Shown: one piece after another, positions 47,991-59,130 of the stretch
Numbering within the stretch: the stretch's first letter is position 1
Layout: the number at the start of each line of letters is the position of its first letter
Source of the DNA: Warburgia ugandensis
Taxonomy: Eukaryota > Streptophyta > Magnoliopsida > Canellales > Canellaceae
Length of the DNA: 64,000 bases
Assembly (NCBI GenBank): GCA_035236585.1
Contig: CP141138.1
Span: forward strand, 32,499,437 to 32,563,436
Direction: 5' to 3'
Position numbers and translations under genes: made by a program
Notes under the pieces: generated by a model
The model's input: only the letters and a program-made list of their open reading frames with translations
Database searches by the model: none
What the model was told of the DNA's origin: nothing

Positions 47991-48465
47991 GATAAGTGTT
48001 TAATTTTGCATAAAAACCACCCAATTAGTACCCACATGTTACAACTTAATTAGGGTTTTTAGACCAAAATTTGTAACACATGTATTTTTTACTCATAACC
48101 AAAAAGTTTTATATTTTGTAGGACCAAAAGCTAATCCAAGGTAAGAATGTGATTAATCATACTTTTCTAGGATTTAATTAGGATTTTTCACTTTTTGTAG
48201 GAAGCAAGATGGTGATGCAATGGTCGATATTGATTGGGATGAAATTGAAGATCAAGATCAAAAGATTGAATTAAAGCCTCAAAATCATCATTTCAACATA
48301 AATTGAAGGCCAAGATCATCTTATGGACTAGTAATGGATGCGATAAAAGGAGTTAAAGATGGCCTAGTGGGCTTATGAAGTAAGCCATGCATTCCCAACC
48401 TTAGCCATATAAGGCATGAAAGAAGGTGGTAAGCTAAGGAATTCAAGTCAAACTGTTCAAGCCAC
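47991..48465 (+). repeat. A3 LTR copy 2, truncated
   Basis: Only the first 475 bp of the LTR remain. It shares with copy 1 the ACCACCCAATTA, GGGTTTTTAGACCAAAATTTGTAA and TTTTGTAGGA blocks. It ends at GCCACTCA and joins the T3 LTR end without a target duplication, so the junction probably arose by deletion. Confidence 0.75.
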
Positions 48466-48831
48466 TCAATAGGATTTTGAGATAAGAAGAAATGAAGAAC
48501 CTTTTTGGAATTAGTTTAATTACAATAATTACTTCTTTATTGACATTTAAGTATTATTGATGAACATGTAATTGAATGTTGAGAATTCTTTTATATGGAA
48601 TGCATGGTTGAATTTAGTTGTTTGGGCTGTGACCAATGGGTCTTAGCAATGCTCACTATTATGTTCTTATTTTGGTTACATGTGAAGGTTTTGAAATGAA
48701 ACACATGCGTGGAGAACAGTTTTTTAAACTAGTATATATATGGTATGTTTGTTTCTAAAAAATTCCTCAAGACCATGACTATTTCTAAATGAATTTACCA
48801 AAAACTTCTTTAAAAAACTTGCGTTGCTACA
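48466..48831 (+). repeat. T3 5' LTR, only the 3' end remains
   Basis: Ends GCGTTGCTACA at 48831 and matches 58790-59130. The remaining 3.2 kb of this LTR is missing and replaced by A3. Confidence 0.75.
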
Positions 48832-48833
48832 GA

Positions 48834-48845
48834 TGATATCAAAGA
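48834..48845 (+). other. T3 primer-binding site (initiator-Met-like)
   Basis: TGATATCAAAGA two bases after the LTR end resembles TGGTATCAGAGC. Confidence 0.65.
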
Positions 48846-50025
48846 AAATGTTTAGATAGCTCATAGCCAAACAACTATACAAACAATGCATGTTAATAAT
48901 GAAAAAAAGTCATAGGATCAATAAAAAATGTAGGAAGAGAGACTTGTTTATGTAAATAGTTGTTGAGACCAGATGCTGCCGTGAAAATAGGAAAATGAGA
49001 AACAATCTTATGTAGATAAATCTACAACACTAGAACTCAAGAAAATATTAGAATCGAGGGAAATATTACTAAGGAAGTCATATGAAGTCAACAAGTGAGT
49101 TCATTGTCTAGATATGTGCTATTGAGATTACTCATATAGGCAATATTGATGAATATGAAGCAAATGCCACCTGAAAAAGTTGATAGAGAATGAGATGTAT
49201 TCAACAAATATTGGACATATAGAATGAGAATCATGTATAAATTAGATTGAGGTCATTCATGGACAATGACTTAGTCTAAAGTTGTAAATAGTGAAGAAAA
49301 TAATGAGATATTTAGTCATTGTATGAGTAAGAGAAAGAGTATTTTCATGGGATTAGTATGATTCATAGTGTAAAGAACTAGAGTATGGGATTGCACAAAT
49401 GGTATCTCTAGTTGATAAGTTTAACACATGATGGATCTATTAATGTAACAATTTTGGAGAATGTAGGACTAACTTATATAAAGTACATAGAGCACCAGAA
49501 GGTATTAGTGCCATTCTACAACAATAGTCTAAGAATGGATCAGAAAATAATTGTAGTAAAGGAGTCTTGTAGATTTAGAGAATTACACAATAGTCTAGAC
49601 ATGTAGTGGGTACTTTCCATTGATAATTTTGTGGCATTCTGGAAAGTCAATAGAAAACTGGCATTAGAAGACTTTAATGTTGTTATAGATGAAGCGTTTG
49701 ATCTATGATATTAGGTTGATTTTAGATAAAGAACTATATAAAAATATTGTGAATAAATTGATTGATTTGAAATGTTGACATCAAATGGTTTTAATGCTGC
49801 CATAATAAAAGTATTTGATATTTAAAATTTAGTTGCACACTTATTTGAAAGTGTGATAATAAGTAGAGAAATTGATTGAAATGTATGAAGGGAAGAAATT
49901 ATATTGAGAGAGAAAAAACATAAAATGAAAATAATTGTGCTTAAAGGATATTGAATGGTAAGGGTGATTGACTATAGAAAGAAAAGAGTTAAGGATACTC
50001 TTATCTTTCAGGGGAGGTTAGACAC
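48846..50025 (+). other. T3 region expected to hold gag and protease, unrecognisable
   Basis: About 1.2 kb between PBS and RT. No capsid, zinc knuckle or protease motif could be read in any frame; a 64-codon frame at 49412-49603 shows nothing known. It is shorter than normal gag plus protease, so the genes are probably partly deleted and decayed. It could also be a different, unrelated insert. Confidence 0.45.
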
Positions 50026-51000
50026 AACTTGGATAAGTATCATTTAGCAGTGCAAGTAACACAAACTCATAGCCTAAGGATATCAGCCTATCTTGCAAGG
50101 GTGGTGACTCAGGAAGAGTTAGAGCCTAAGATTAAGGAAATCAATGTGGTATGCGTGAATTTTAGAATGTATTCCCAAACGAATCACCCAAACAACCACC
50201 AAAGCAAAAGATGTACTTTAGGATTGAATTAATGCTAGGGACAACTCCCATTTCTAAAGCACCATATTGAATGGCTCTAGCCGAACTGAAGGAGCTAAGG
50301 GTGTAATTATAGGAGTTGATGGATAAAGGGTTTATTTACCTAAGTGTTTCCCATGGGGAGCCCTAGCTTTGTATGTTAAGAAGGAGGATGGATTAATGAG
50401 GCTGTGATAGACTATTGACTATTGAATGGGTTTACATTTAAGAACAAGTACCCACTATCTCGCATTGATGGCCTCTTTGATCAATTACAGATAGCCAAGT
50501 TTTTTTGAAAATTGATATGGTATTTAGTTATCATCAATTGAGAAATTAAGACGAAAACATTCTTAAAACAATGTTCAAAACCTGTTACGGTCATTATGAA
50601 TTTCTGGCGATGCCATTCAAATTGACAAATGCACCTGCAACATTTATGGACCTCATGAACAGAGTATTCAAAAAGTATCTTACCAAATTTATCATTGTAT
50701 TTGTTGGCCATATCCTAATATACTCTAATGGTTGAGAACAATATCAATAACACTAGTAAATTGTGCACTCAAGATGGACTAGCTGTACGAAAGGTTCTCT
50801 AAGTGTGAGTTGTATCTTGACCAAGTCAAATTCCTTGGACACGTCATTTTGGTGAATGGTTTTGTTGCTTATCTAAAGAAAGTAGAAGCAATCACTCACT
50901 AGGGTAGACCCAAGATAGAAATTCATAGTTTCCTTGGTCTGGCTAGGTATTATTTGAAGTTTATTGAAGGATTCTCCTACATTGTTCTACCATTGACCAA
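50026..51000 (+). pseudogene. T3 reverse transcriptase with FVGH in place of FxDD
   Basis: Starts in an open piece (50029-50229) with ISAYLARVVTQEELEPKI, then continues through frameshifts with LGTTPISKAPY, MALAELKELR, SVSPWGALALYVKKEDG, FKNKYPLSRIDGLFDQL, YHQLRN and [24 protein letters not shown]. The catalytic box at 50700-50711 is F-V-G-H followed by I-L-I-Y-S, so both Asp residues are lost. Thumb blocks KFLGHVIL and FLGLARYYLKFIEGFS follow to about 50990. The block order and sequence are Tekay-type. Confidence 0.88.
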
Positions 51001-51560
51001 ACTAACCAAGAAGGAATAGTAATTTATGTGGATTGAAGAATGTGTTCTACTATAGCTCCTATCTTGTCATTGTCAATAGGAAGTGGAGGATTCGTTGTGT
51101 GTAGTCCATCTAGCAGTCGACTTGGGTGCATATTGACACAATGCGGTAAAATAATTGCATATGCTTCTAGGCAATTGAAGAATCGTGAATTGAACTATTC
51201 CATAAATGACTTGGAGCTTGCTGCTATTGTCTTTGCTCTAAAGACTTGGTAATATTATTTATATAGAGAGAAATTTGAGGTAAAGGTGTTGGATGAAATA
51301 TTCTGGCCTAGAAGCTCTTTGTTTTATGGAAGAGATCTCTCCACACTAAGGAACCGAATCACAATGGATCAAAGCCCACCTTTTCCTTCCAATTAGTGAG
51401 ATTCCTTAGTGTGGCTCACCTTGACTAAGGATTATGACTTCATTGTTCAATATCATCTTGGAAAGGAAAATGGTGTTGAAGATGCATTGAGTAAGAAGAT
51501 AAAGGAATTGATTGCTAACATCTCCATACAATTAGCTTTAGTGGATTGAGTCTTGCAAGC
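51001..51560 (+). pseudogene. T3 RNase H
   Basis: An open stretch (51040-51249) carries [28 protein letters not shown] then [14 protein letters not shown], the RNase H blocks of Tekay pol. The N-terminal Asp block (normally VYSDAS) is replaced by VVCSPSSS, so the first catalytic Asp is not present. Downstream 51430-51550 keeps YDFIVQYHLGKENGVEDALSKK, the usual end of the domain and start of the linker to integrase. Confidence 0.82.
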
Positions 51561-52155
51561 TCAAAAGGATCCTGAGGACTTAAGTAATGATTGTAAAGAT
51601 TGGTTTCTATAAAGGTGCAGATGGAGGTGTACGTTCCAACAAAGGATTGTGTTGCCAATAGCAGTAGAATTGAGACAGGAATCATTACAAGGGGTAAACA
51701 ATTTAAAAATACTATTCATCCTAGAGATGCTAAAATGTATTAATATTTGAAGAAGAACTTCTGGTGGCAAGGCATGAAATGAGACATTGGCAATTGTGTT
51801 GTGTAGTGTCTAACATGTCAAAAGGTGAAAGTAGAACATCAAAGACTGATTAGGCTCTTTGAAAATCTAGAGCTTTTGAAATAGAAATGGAACCACATTA
51901 TCATGACTATTATTGCTGGAATGTCTTGAACATCTTGTGGGCATGCTATGATTTGGGTTATTGTGGATTGATTGACTAAGTTTTACATTTATTTTGATTT
52001 GATAGAAACTATCACTAAACAATTTGACAAAGTTGTATATTAAGGAGATAGTGAGTTGGTAAGGAGTACCGTGACCTTCATTTCAAATAGAGATAGCAGA
52101 TTTACCTCTCACTTTTGGCAGCATGGAAAAGAAGGAATGGGTTCTCCAAGGTTCA
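51561..52155 (+). pseudogene. T3 integrase, first part
   Basis: The zinc-binding part around 51740-51830 reads NFWWQGMK and CLTCQKVKVEHQR with stops between. The core follows with the W-HIIMTIIAGM block (the usual M-D-F Asp is not preserved), CGHAMIWVIVD and, near 52090, SNRDSRFTSHFWQ with the second catalytic Asp. At 52155 it is broken by a solo LTR whose GTTCA target duplication lies in the coding sequence. The core resumes at 54744. Confidence 0.8.
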
Positions 52156-53736
52156 TGGTATAGCTTTAATATTACTTGCAAGCGCATGAATCAAAGTAGC
52201 ATTAGCATGCGAGAGGTCAATCCCATGGGGAATCTCACAAATTTGTATATTGGATGGATCTCATTTAAAGTGCTTAACTTTAGCCAAAGAGACAGTTAAT
52301 GATTAAACTAGGAATTTAAAGTTAACAAGAATGGAAATATGCATGGTTTTAGAAATTATGACTATAGAAAACTTGCTAACAACAAATATAAACAACGAAA
52401 ATGAAAACTTACCTAAATAACATGGAATTAATAATGAAAATGCAAAACAAGCATGAATTAAAATAAGCACTAACTTAAAGAAGCTACTAAAAAGGAAACT
52501 TTCCTAATTTAACAATTTCCTAAACAAGAAAATTTCTAAAAATGAAACTTTCTGAACCTAAACTAAGATGCAAACAACTAATTAAAAGCTTTCAAAATAA
52601 TATTAAGCAACTAAATCAATTAAATATAGAGAAAATTAACCTAGTATCATGCATATGATCCATGGATTGTGCGCATGGTTCATAGGTTGAAAGACAACAA
52701 GATTTGATGCTTTAAATGCAAAGTAACATGCAGCCTAAGCTATTTACTAAATAAACAGCCTAAAAAGCTAATGGATTCTTGATCAATCAAGATGTTTTGA
52801 TGGCTGGAAATGAAGCATAACGATTAAGGAGAAAAATTCTAGATTTCAAGTACTTAAGAACATCAAACCAAATCAAGCATAATAAGCAACTAAAACAATA
52901 ACCTTTATTCAAGATAACAACCCAAATCTAAATTAATTTAATAATAGAAACATTCAATAATAAGAATACTCAAATAATTTTATTGAATTAATGCTAAATT
53001 ACATTAAAATTTTGTGCTTAAAATAAGTATATAAATTTGGAAATTACACATGAAACTGAGCCTGAAAACCTAGTCTAAACAACAACAAAAAAAACTCAAT
53101 CTAAAGCTTCTAACCTAAAGTATGATGAAATATGGATGAGATGATGAACTAGCTCTGGAAAAAATGCCTAAAACTAAGTGGATTTGAAGGAGAAAAACAT
53201 AAAATTCCTATGGGGGAAAGCAAAGTTGCAAGCTATTTCTTCTATTGGTTTTCACTATCAGAGAAAAAATAACTTGAATATTAAAGGAATGAGCAACAAA
53301 AACTAATGCAAGTGAAGCAAAGGAAAGTAGGAAAGATGAGTGTAGAACTAGAAATCAAAATAATGGGAAACAAAGGTAATGAAACTAAAACAATGAAAGC
53401 AAACTACTAACCTGAATTGGAGAGTAAATAACTAAAGAAATAAGTAGAATTCCAAAGTAATAATAGCACCAAAGAAGACCAAAATCCAACTCCAAAGAAA
53501 ATCAACAAAGATTGCTTTGTTTCAAGATTGTCTCACCCAACCTCTACTTGGGTAAAGACATGGGAACCATGGGGGATTTATAGATGAAAGGGTGAGTCAA
53601 AGAGGAAAGGAGATATAGATGTAGGGTTTCAAGGTAGGAAAGTTAGGAATAGAGTGAAGGAGGAAAGTTAGGTGAAAGATGAGGTGGAGTGATGATGTAA
53701 GAGGTGACATGGCTGGTTTCTAATTTGAGAAAACGA

Positions 53737-53778
53737 GGGGAGGCATCTTTTTCTTAATAAGGAGTGGAACTCCTCCCC
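53737..53778 (-). other. Candidate hairpin 2 of sA-3
   Basis: GGGGAGG and CCTCCCC (7 bp, perfect) separated by about 28 bp that partly pair. It sits where hairpin 2 of the family is expected, though the loop is longer. Confidence 0.45.
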
Positions 53779-53936
53779 TACTAATTGGATGGTAATTGAC
53801 TAGAATGGACAGATAAAAAGGATAAAAATTCTGCTAAGAAAGTTAGGAAAAGCCTAGGGTTTTATGTCTTTCAAAAGGACATAGATCTAGGGGTTTCCTA
53901 ATTAGGAAACCACCAAAATTGACAACTAAGCAAGGG

Positions 53937-53967
53937 GGGAGCGTCACCTTCTACGAAGGTGGCTCCC
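53937..53967 (-). other. Hairpin 1 of sA-3, strong stem
   Basis: GGGAGC/GCTCCC (6 bp) and CACCTTC/GAAGGTG (7 bp) pair perfectly with one 2-nt bulge (GT) and a 3-nt loop. Sequence differs from the other copies while pairing is kept. Confidence 0.75.
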
Positions 53968-54743
53968 TTCTTAAGTAAAAAAATGTGTAACCTGAAGTCT
54001 ATATGGTGGAAAAGGTTAGGATATGCATTAGGAGAGTGAGGTTTTCTCTTTTGATGGGTTTCTCAATGCATGATCATCTTACCTTTTGTAATTTTCTTTC
54101 AAAATCCCTTAAAAATCACACTTTTAAAATAGAATTGTTTCTTGAATTAGTGATTTAATCATGTGGCTCTATGTTGCATTCATACATGGCTTGATGACTC
54201 ACTTTGATGGCTCATTCCTTGGTGGCTTAGGTGGCTTCAAGGCTTGAGTAGATTGGCTTCCTTAGGTTTCTTAGTGGGACTAAGAAACCTCATGTATGGC
54301 TCCAATTCTTATGCAAAGTAGTGAAAGTGCATGAATTTTTGCACGGATCATTTTAATTGCCTTAGCTTTCTTATAATTTCTTCTAGGGGCTCTGTCCCCA
54401 GACCCTTGGCAAGGCATGCCACCTCTTACACTCCTGGTGAGCTAATCATGTAGCCCTACCCATGAAAAACTTTGAAGTGCAATATAGAACGTTGGATCAT
54501 CTTCTCACTTCTTACAAAAGTAAAAATAAAAAAAATTAAATTAAATTAAATGTTAGAAAATTATAATGATTCACATAATTACTTTGTATTAGCTTATGAA
54601 CTTGCAAAATATGAAAATTTTGAATCATTAGGTTAGAAATGCATGTGTTAGAAAATTGCAGAAGAACCCTAGAAATGGCACTATATTTTATAATGCATGG
54701 GCTAGTAATTGGATACTTTTTATAAAAAATTGAACACTTATTA

Positions 54744-55545
54744 GTTCAGTGGCCCTGTTCATCCACATATTGATGGATATTCAAAAGGACCATCCAGACT
54801 TTGGAGCATATGTTAAGTGCTTGTACATTGGAATGAAATGGAAGTTGGGACAAACACCTTCCTCTTATTGAATGTGCCTATAACAACAGCTACCAGTCCA
54901 GCATTAGAATGACTTGCTATGAGGCATTGTATGGCCGCCCTTGTCACATCCTAAGTTGTTGAAATGATGTAGGAGAAGAACAATTGTGAAGTTTAAACTA
55001 ATAGAACAAGATGCAGAGGAAGTGAGACTGATTTAGAAATGACTTCTAGCACCACTTAGCCTACAAAAGAGCTATGCATAAAACTTGTAGAGATTTAGAA
55101 TCTAAAGTTGGGGATCATGTCTTTTTGAAGGTCTCGTCAATGAAAGGCATAGTGAGATTTAGCATGAAAGGGAAGTTAATCCCTAGATTTGTGGGTCTAT
55201 TGGATATCTTGGAAAGGATTGGTTGGCTAGCAATTAACTAGCTTTACTGTCATGGCTATCCAAAGTGCACATTGTATTTCAGATGTCTTTGCTATAGAAA
55301 TACATTCCAAACCCTACACACGTGCTTGAGAAAGTGCTGATAGAGTTACAACTCGATCTCACCCTCAAGGAGAAATCAATAAATATTCTAGATTAAAAAA
55401 ACAGGACACTAAAGAACAATACCACTCCATTAGTCAAGGTTTTTTGGCAACATCATTTGACTGAAGAAGCCGCTAAGGAGGTGGAGAGTAAGATGAGGTA
55501 GAGGTTTCATGAGTTGTTTTCAAAATTGTCTTAAAAATTTTGAGG
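54744..55545 (+). pseudogene. T3 integrase end and chromodomain
   Basis: After the solo LTR the core resumes with sequence equivalent to FSTAFHPQTDGQSERTIQ in shifted frames (about 54747-54800), including the region of the catalytic Glu, then YNNSYQSS-like and EALYGRP-like blocks. At 55085-55200 DLESKVGDHVFLKVSSMKG and GKLIPRFVG form the GPF/H part, then DILERIG. The chromodomain at about 55400-55520 reads TPLVKVFWQHHLTEEAAKEVESKMR, with the usual T-W replaced by A-K. Coding similarity ends at about 55540 with GAGGATGAAATTTC, a conserved DNA block at the Tekay pol end. Confidence 0.83.
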
Positions 55546-55555
55546 ATGAAATTTC

Positions 55556-55571
55556 TTTAAGGAGGCAAGAA
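55556..55571 (+). other. T3 polypurine tract
   Basis: TTAAGGAGGCAAGAA immediately before the LTR start TGTAACACCCC; the classic Tekay arrangement. Confidence 0.8.
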
Positions 55572-58500
55572 TGTAACACCCCTACCTTTTGAATTATATT
55601 TCATGTAGTTTTTATAAATTTTAATTGTAATGAATGTGAATTTGGATTATATTTTGGGTTTCGAGGAAATGAACTTTTGAAAGATATAAAATTGACCATT
55701 GAAACCTCAATACTTCAAATGTACTCAAAAATATCTTTTGAATGAAGCAAAGAACATTAAAATTAGAGTTGAAATGAGAAGTCTCGAATACTATGAACTA
55801 GGGGTTCAAAATTGATAATAACACCCTTAAAAGGCTATGTCACTAATTTTACTCATTTGTCCCACTAGATTGATCCCACATGAGAATTTGAATGAGAATT
55901 TAGCAAGAGTTCATCATGATGATAAATGATGATGTTCTACATTAGGAAAAAATTATAATGAAAAATTAAAGCATTTTGTAAAGAGGAGCTAAAATTGACA
56001 ATAGCACCCCCTAACCTGAGAACATAGGAAGAGAAAATAGCCAACCATTTGGCTAGCTATCTCCCTTTCTCTCTCTTCTACCTTAAGAAAAGTGCCATTA
56101 ACATTGAATTTCATAAGCGATAGGGAAGATGATAACACTTTTCCTTGTCACGACTGGTAGAAGGAAACCATGAAGATGGTCATCCCCAATGACTAAGAAA
56201 ATGGCTCAACATTATTCTATTAGATGTCTATGACAAGACTGATGTTTAATAGACAATCAAAGGAAAAACTAAAAACACATGGTGAAAATCAATTAGTTTC
56301 TATGGAGATTTGATGGGAAATTGAATTTTTTGGTCGCTGGACTATTTTTTCAGCGACTGTGATCCTTTTGCCCAATTTTTTGACATCAAATGACAATGAA
56401 CGACTTCCAACATTAGTCGGAACAAAGGTAAACCCTTGATCTACATTTTTCCCCTTTTTTGGGTTGTTTTATGCCTTAAAAGTCATTGACAATGATTGTA
56501 TCCAGTCATCATCACTGGCAATGGCTGGTTATCACTGATGACAACTAATGAATGAATAAAAAATGAGGACTGGGTCAACTTTGCTTGATCTATGCATTTG
56601 GATAGAACAAAGTCATATTTGAGATCATCTGACATTTTGAGTGAGATATAATCTTGATCCATGATCAGTGATTCATGATATATGAATATAATCATACAAC
56701 TCACAGATCGGTAATGATTTGTAGTTAGTGGCTCTTGATCTATAAAATTAAAATGTTGAAAACATGATCGGATGGTATATCTATGGATTTGATTATATTA
56801 ATATTGTTATCTATTAAATCTGATCATTGAAATCCAGATTAGACTATAGATTTATGTATTTTACACCTAGATTTGATGATCTATAGTCTAAAATGATAAA
56901 TCAAAGACTTTATACCTAACTAAGTCAAATTAGCTTAGATTAATAGCTAATATTGGTTCAACAGTATGAAGTGAAATTTTGGAAAAGGAAATATAAGTGT
57001 TGATCCATGAATTTTCTCAATCGAATGCTTAGATCCACATGATCGGGGGATGGATTAATTGATGGAGTATTCTCAGACCATAATCTATGACCAGAAATGT
57101 TAATTTGCAAGTTTAGATGATTTAGATTCTTAGATCAATATGATATGCAGTTTTGCATGACAGATCTGTGATCATTTGATATATCATTTTTTTGAATTTG
57201 TTGTATAGATATATGATCAGAAAGTTAATTAGTAATTTTTTAATCTTTTTTTTATTATTATCAAATCCATGGTAGATTACTATAGAAAAGCTAAAAAAAT
57301 ATGGTCCTTATTGAAGAAAGACTGGAATAGGAAATCTTTAAGCTAGATCACATATTTCTTTTCAAAGCATGATAACTATTAATCTATAATGGATTCATGT
57401 TTCTCTAGATTTGAATGCCTAAATCCATGGTTATATACACAAGAATTCTTTTATGATTTTGGCACATGTTTGATCTAGTATTTGATGCATCTATCCATGA
57501 CATACACATATGATTCTGATGTATTGTATATTGAAATTTTGAGAGAATAATTCTTCATATATATATATATATATATTGTAACGACCCAAGGGCCCCACAC
57601 ACAACCATATTGTCTACTCTGGAGACTGGGGCCCACCCAGCCCCCGCACGGTTTTGTTCTTCAAGGGGGAAGAACAAAACCGTGCAGTGGAAGAACAAAA
57701 CTGTGCGGGGGTTGGGTGTTATGGGCCCCAGTCTCCAGAGCGGACAATATGGTTGTGTGTGGGGCCCTCGGGTCGTTACATATATTGAGAATATGAGATG
57801 ATGGTTATTAGGTGTATCGCATAGCACACATTAGATGAGCAATGTAAAAATAAAACTAAAAAACAAAAGTGGCCCTACCTATTTTTTTTTTGGAGTTATT
57901 AGAATTTAACAACTATATTATATATGGATTTCATGCATTTGATTTTCTCTCTTGGATTTGATGCATACATATGATCTGAAACATGTTTTGTCCTTGAAAA
58001 ATTGGCATTTTCCTAACTTTTGGAAGAGTATGTTATATGGAAATATTTTGTTTTATTCATATTTGATTTTGAGCACAAATTTGAGTACTTATGTACATTT
58101 ACATAGTGATTCGAATGCTTTCAGTGCTATTGAAATGGAATTGATGTCAATTGTGAATGCAATAAGGTATAGGATTTGAATTCATGTAACAAGTGTACAA
58201 ATGATTTCTATTAATTGTATATGACTCATGATAGTCATCCTAAGGGCTATGAGAACATAATGGCACTATGGTAGGAGGAATCATATATGCCCCTGACCTT
58301 TGAATAGGATACCTTCCTAATAGTGGGGCCATTATTATGGGAGTATTTATCATAGGAAGACTACTTCCTTTAGATCTGGTGGCCCCATGAAGGCTAATAG
58401 TTAGATCTTATGGTGTTTGCAATCTAGCATAGTTGGAAGGTAATTCCTTTACCAGCATAGTAGATCATCTAGTTATATAGATAGTACTGACATGTCAGTC

Positions 58501-59130
58501 ATCCTTGAGGGTACAAATAGGGCCATGTAGTTGAATGAACTCTACCATTCAATGATATTATATTATATGATTATTTATAGATGTTTGACACAAATCCTAG
58601 AAATTTAGCACATACCAAATTGATTTGTCAATTGCTAAATTTGATATAGAATATTCACTTTATTGATTGCATTATCCTATCCTATCGTACTCACGATTTC
58701 TGCAATTTTGGACTAGTATGGGAATTTCCTACTTGGTTGTCATACTCACTACCAAAACCATTTTAGCTAAAGCACTTAGGAGTTAGTCAACTTTGGTGAG
58801 CAAGAAGATTATGATATCATAAGAAATTGAAGTATGAAGAACCTTTTAGCAATTAGTTTAATTGTAATAATTACTTCTCTATTAACATTTAAGTATTGTT
58901 AATGGACATGTAATTGAACATTGAAATTGTTTGGGTTGTGACCAATGAATCCTAGTAGTACTCATTGTTATTTTGATTTTATGTAAGTTTTGGAAATGAT
59001 CCCTGGGCTCAGAGATCAGTTTCAAAAACTAGTATATATGTATGTTTTCTAATTTTTTTATTATTTTTTTTAATTCCTCAGGATCTTGAACCAAAAACTA
59101 TTTTAGAAAACCTAGTGTGCTGTAAATACA
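55572..59130 (+). repeat. T3 3' LTR, 3.56 kb
   Basis: Starts TGTAACACCCCTACC and ends GTGTGCTGTAAATACA. The part from 56126 on has a paralogue at 8705-10153. It carries a 204-bp foldback element at 57577-57780, embedded in an (AT)n run. The frame at 57952-58179 and the others inside have no known domain. The sequence after 59130 begins AAACT, one possible side of a target duplication whose partner is lost with the 5' LTR. Confidence 0.82.
57577..57780. mobile_element. 204-bp foldback (MITE-like) element
   Basis: The two arms are nearly perfect inverted repeats: TGTAACGACCC...GGGTCGTTACA. The first 58 bp of each arm differ at only three positions, and pairing continues after a short indel for about 25 bp more. 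The centre holds a second perfect 16-bp inverted repeat, GCACGGTTTTGTTCTT / AAGAACAAAACCGTGC (57646-57661, 57670-57685), and the right arm has a further copy of that unit (57691-57706). It is G+C-rich in an A+T-rich LTR. TATAT flanks both sides, but within an AT run this is weak. No coding capacity; overlapping frames are shadows of the palindrome. Confidence 0.8.

Larger units (their letters stand above)
45334..48465 (+). mobile_element. A3: two Athila LTRs in tandem with a 10-bp internal remnant
   Basis: LTR copy 1 (45334-47980) ends AATAATAGCA, is followed by AGTTTTTGTG (47981-47990), and LTR copy 2 starts TGATAAGTGTTTAATTTTGC at 47991. In A1 the internal region starts AGTTTTTGG and ends GGAGTG, so the linker looks like the first 8 and last 2 bases of an internal region with everything between lost. 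Copy 2 is cut at about 48465, where the T3 LTR remnant begins. No coding sequence remains. Confidence 0.82.
52156..54743 (-). repeat. Solo Athila-type LTR (sA-3) inside T3 integrase
   Basis: Flanked by GTTCA on both sides (52151-52155 and 54744-54748). Plus-strand ends are TGGTATAGCTTTAATATTAC and TTGAACACTTATTA; the last bases are a decayed CTTATCA. It belongs to the A1 LTR family in minus orientation. Hairpins lie at 53937-53967 and 53737-53778. No internal domain and no gene. Confidence 0.87.
48466..59130 (+). mobile_element. T3: Tekay-type chromovirus, plus strand
   Basis: Order: 5' LTR remnant (48466-48831), PBS, an unassignable stretch, RT, RNase H, integrase (split by a solo LTR at 52156-54743), chromodomain, polypurine tract and full 3' LTR (55572-59130). 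The last 340 bp of the 3' LTR match the 5' remnant (shared GAAGAACCTTTT, AATTAGTTTAATT and TTGACCAATG-like blocks), which ties both ends to one element. Stops, frameshifts and a destroyed RT box show it is long dead. Confidence 0.85.

Noticed and set aside
57555..57827. Overlapping 90- and 63-codon frames on both strands
   Set aside because: They read through the 204-bp palindrome; mirrored frames are a by-product of its inverted arms.
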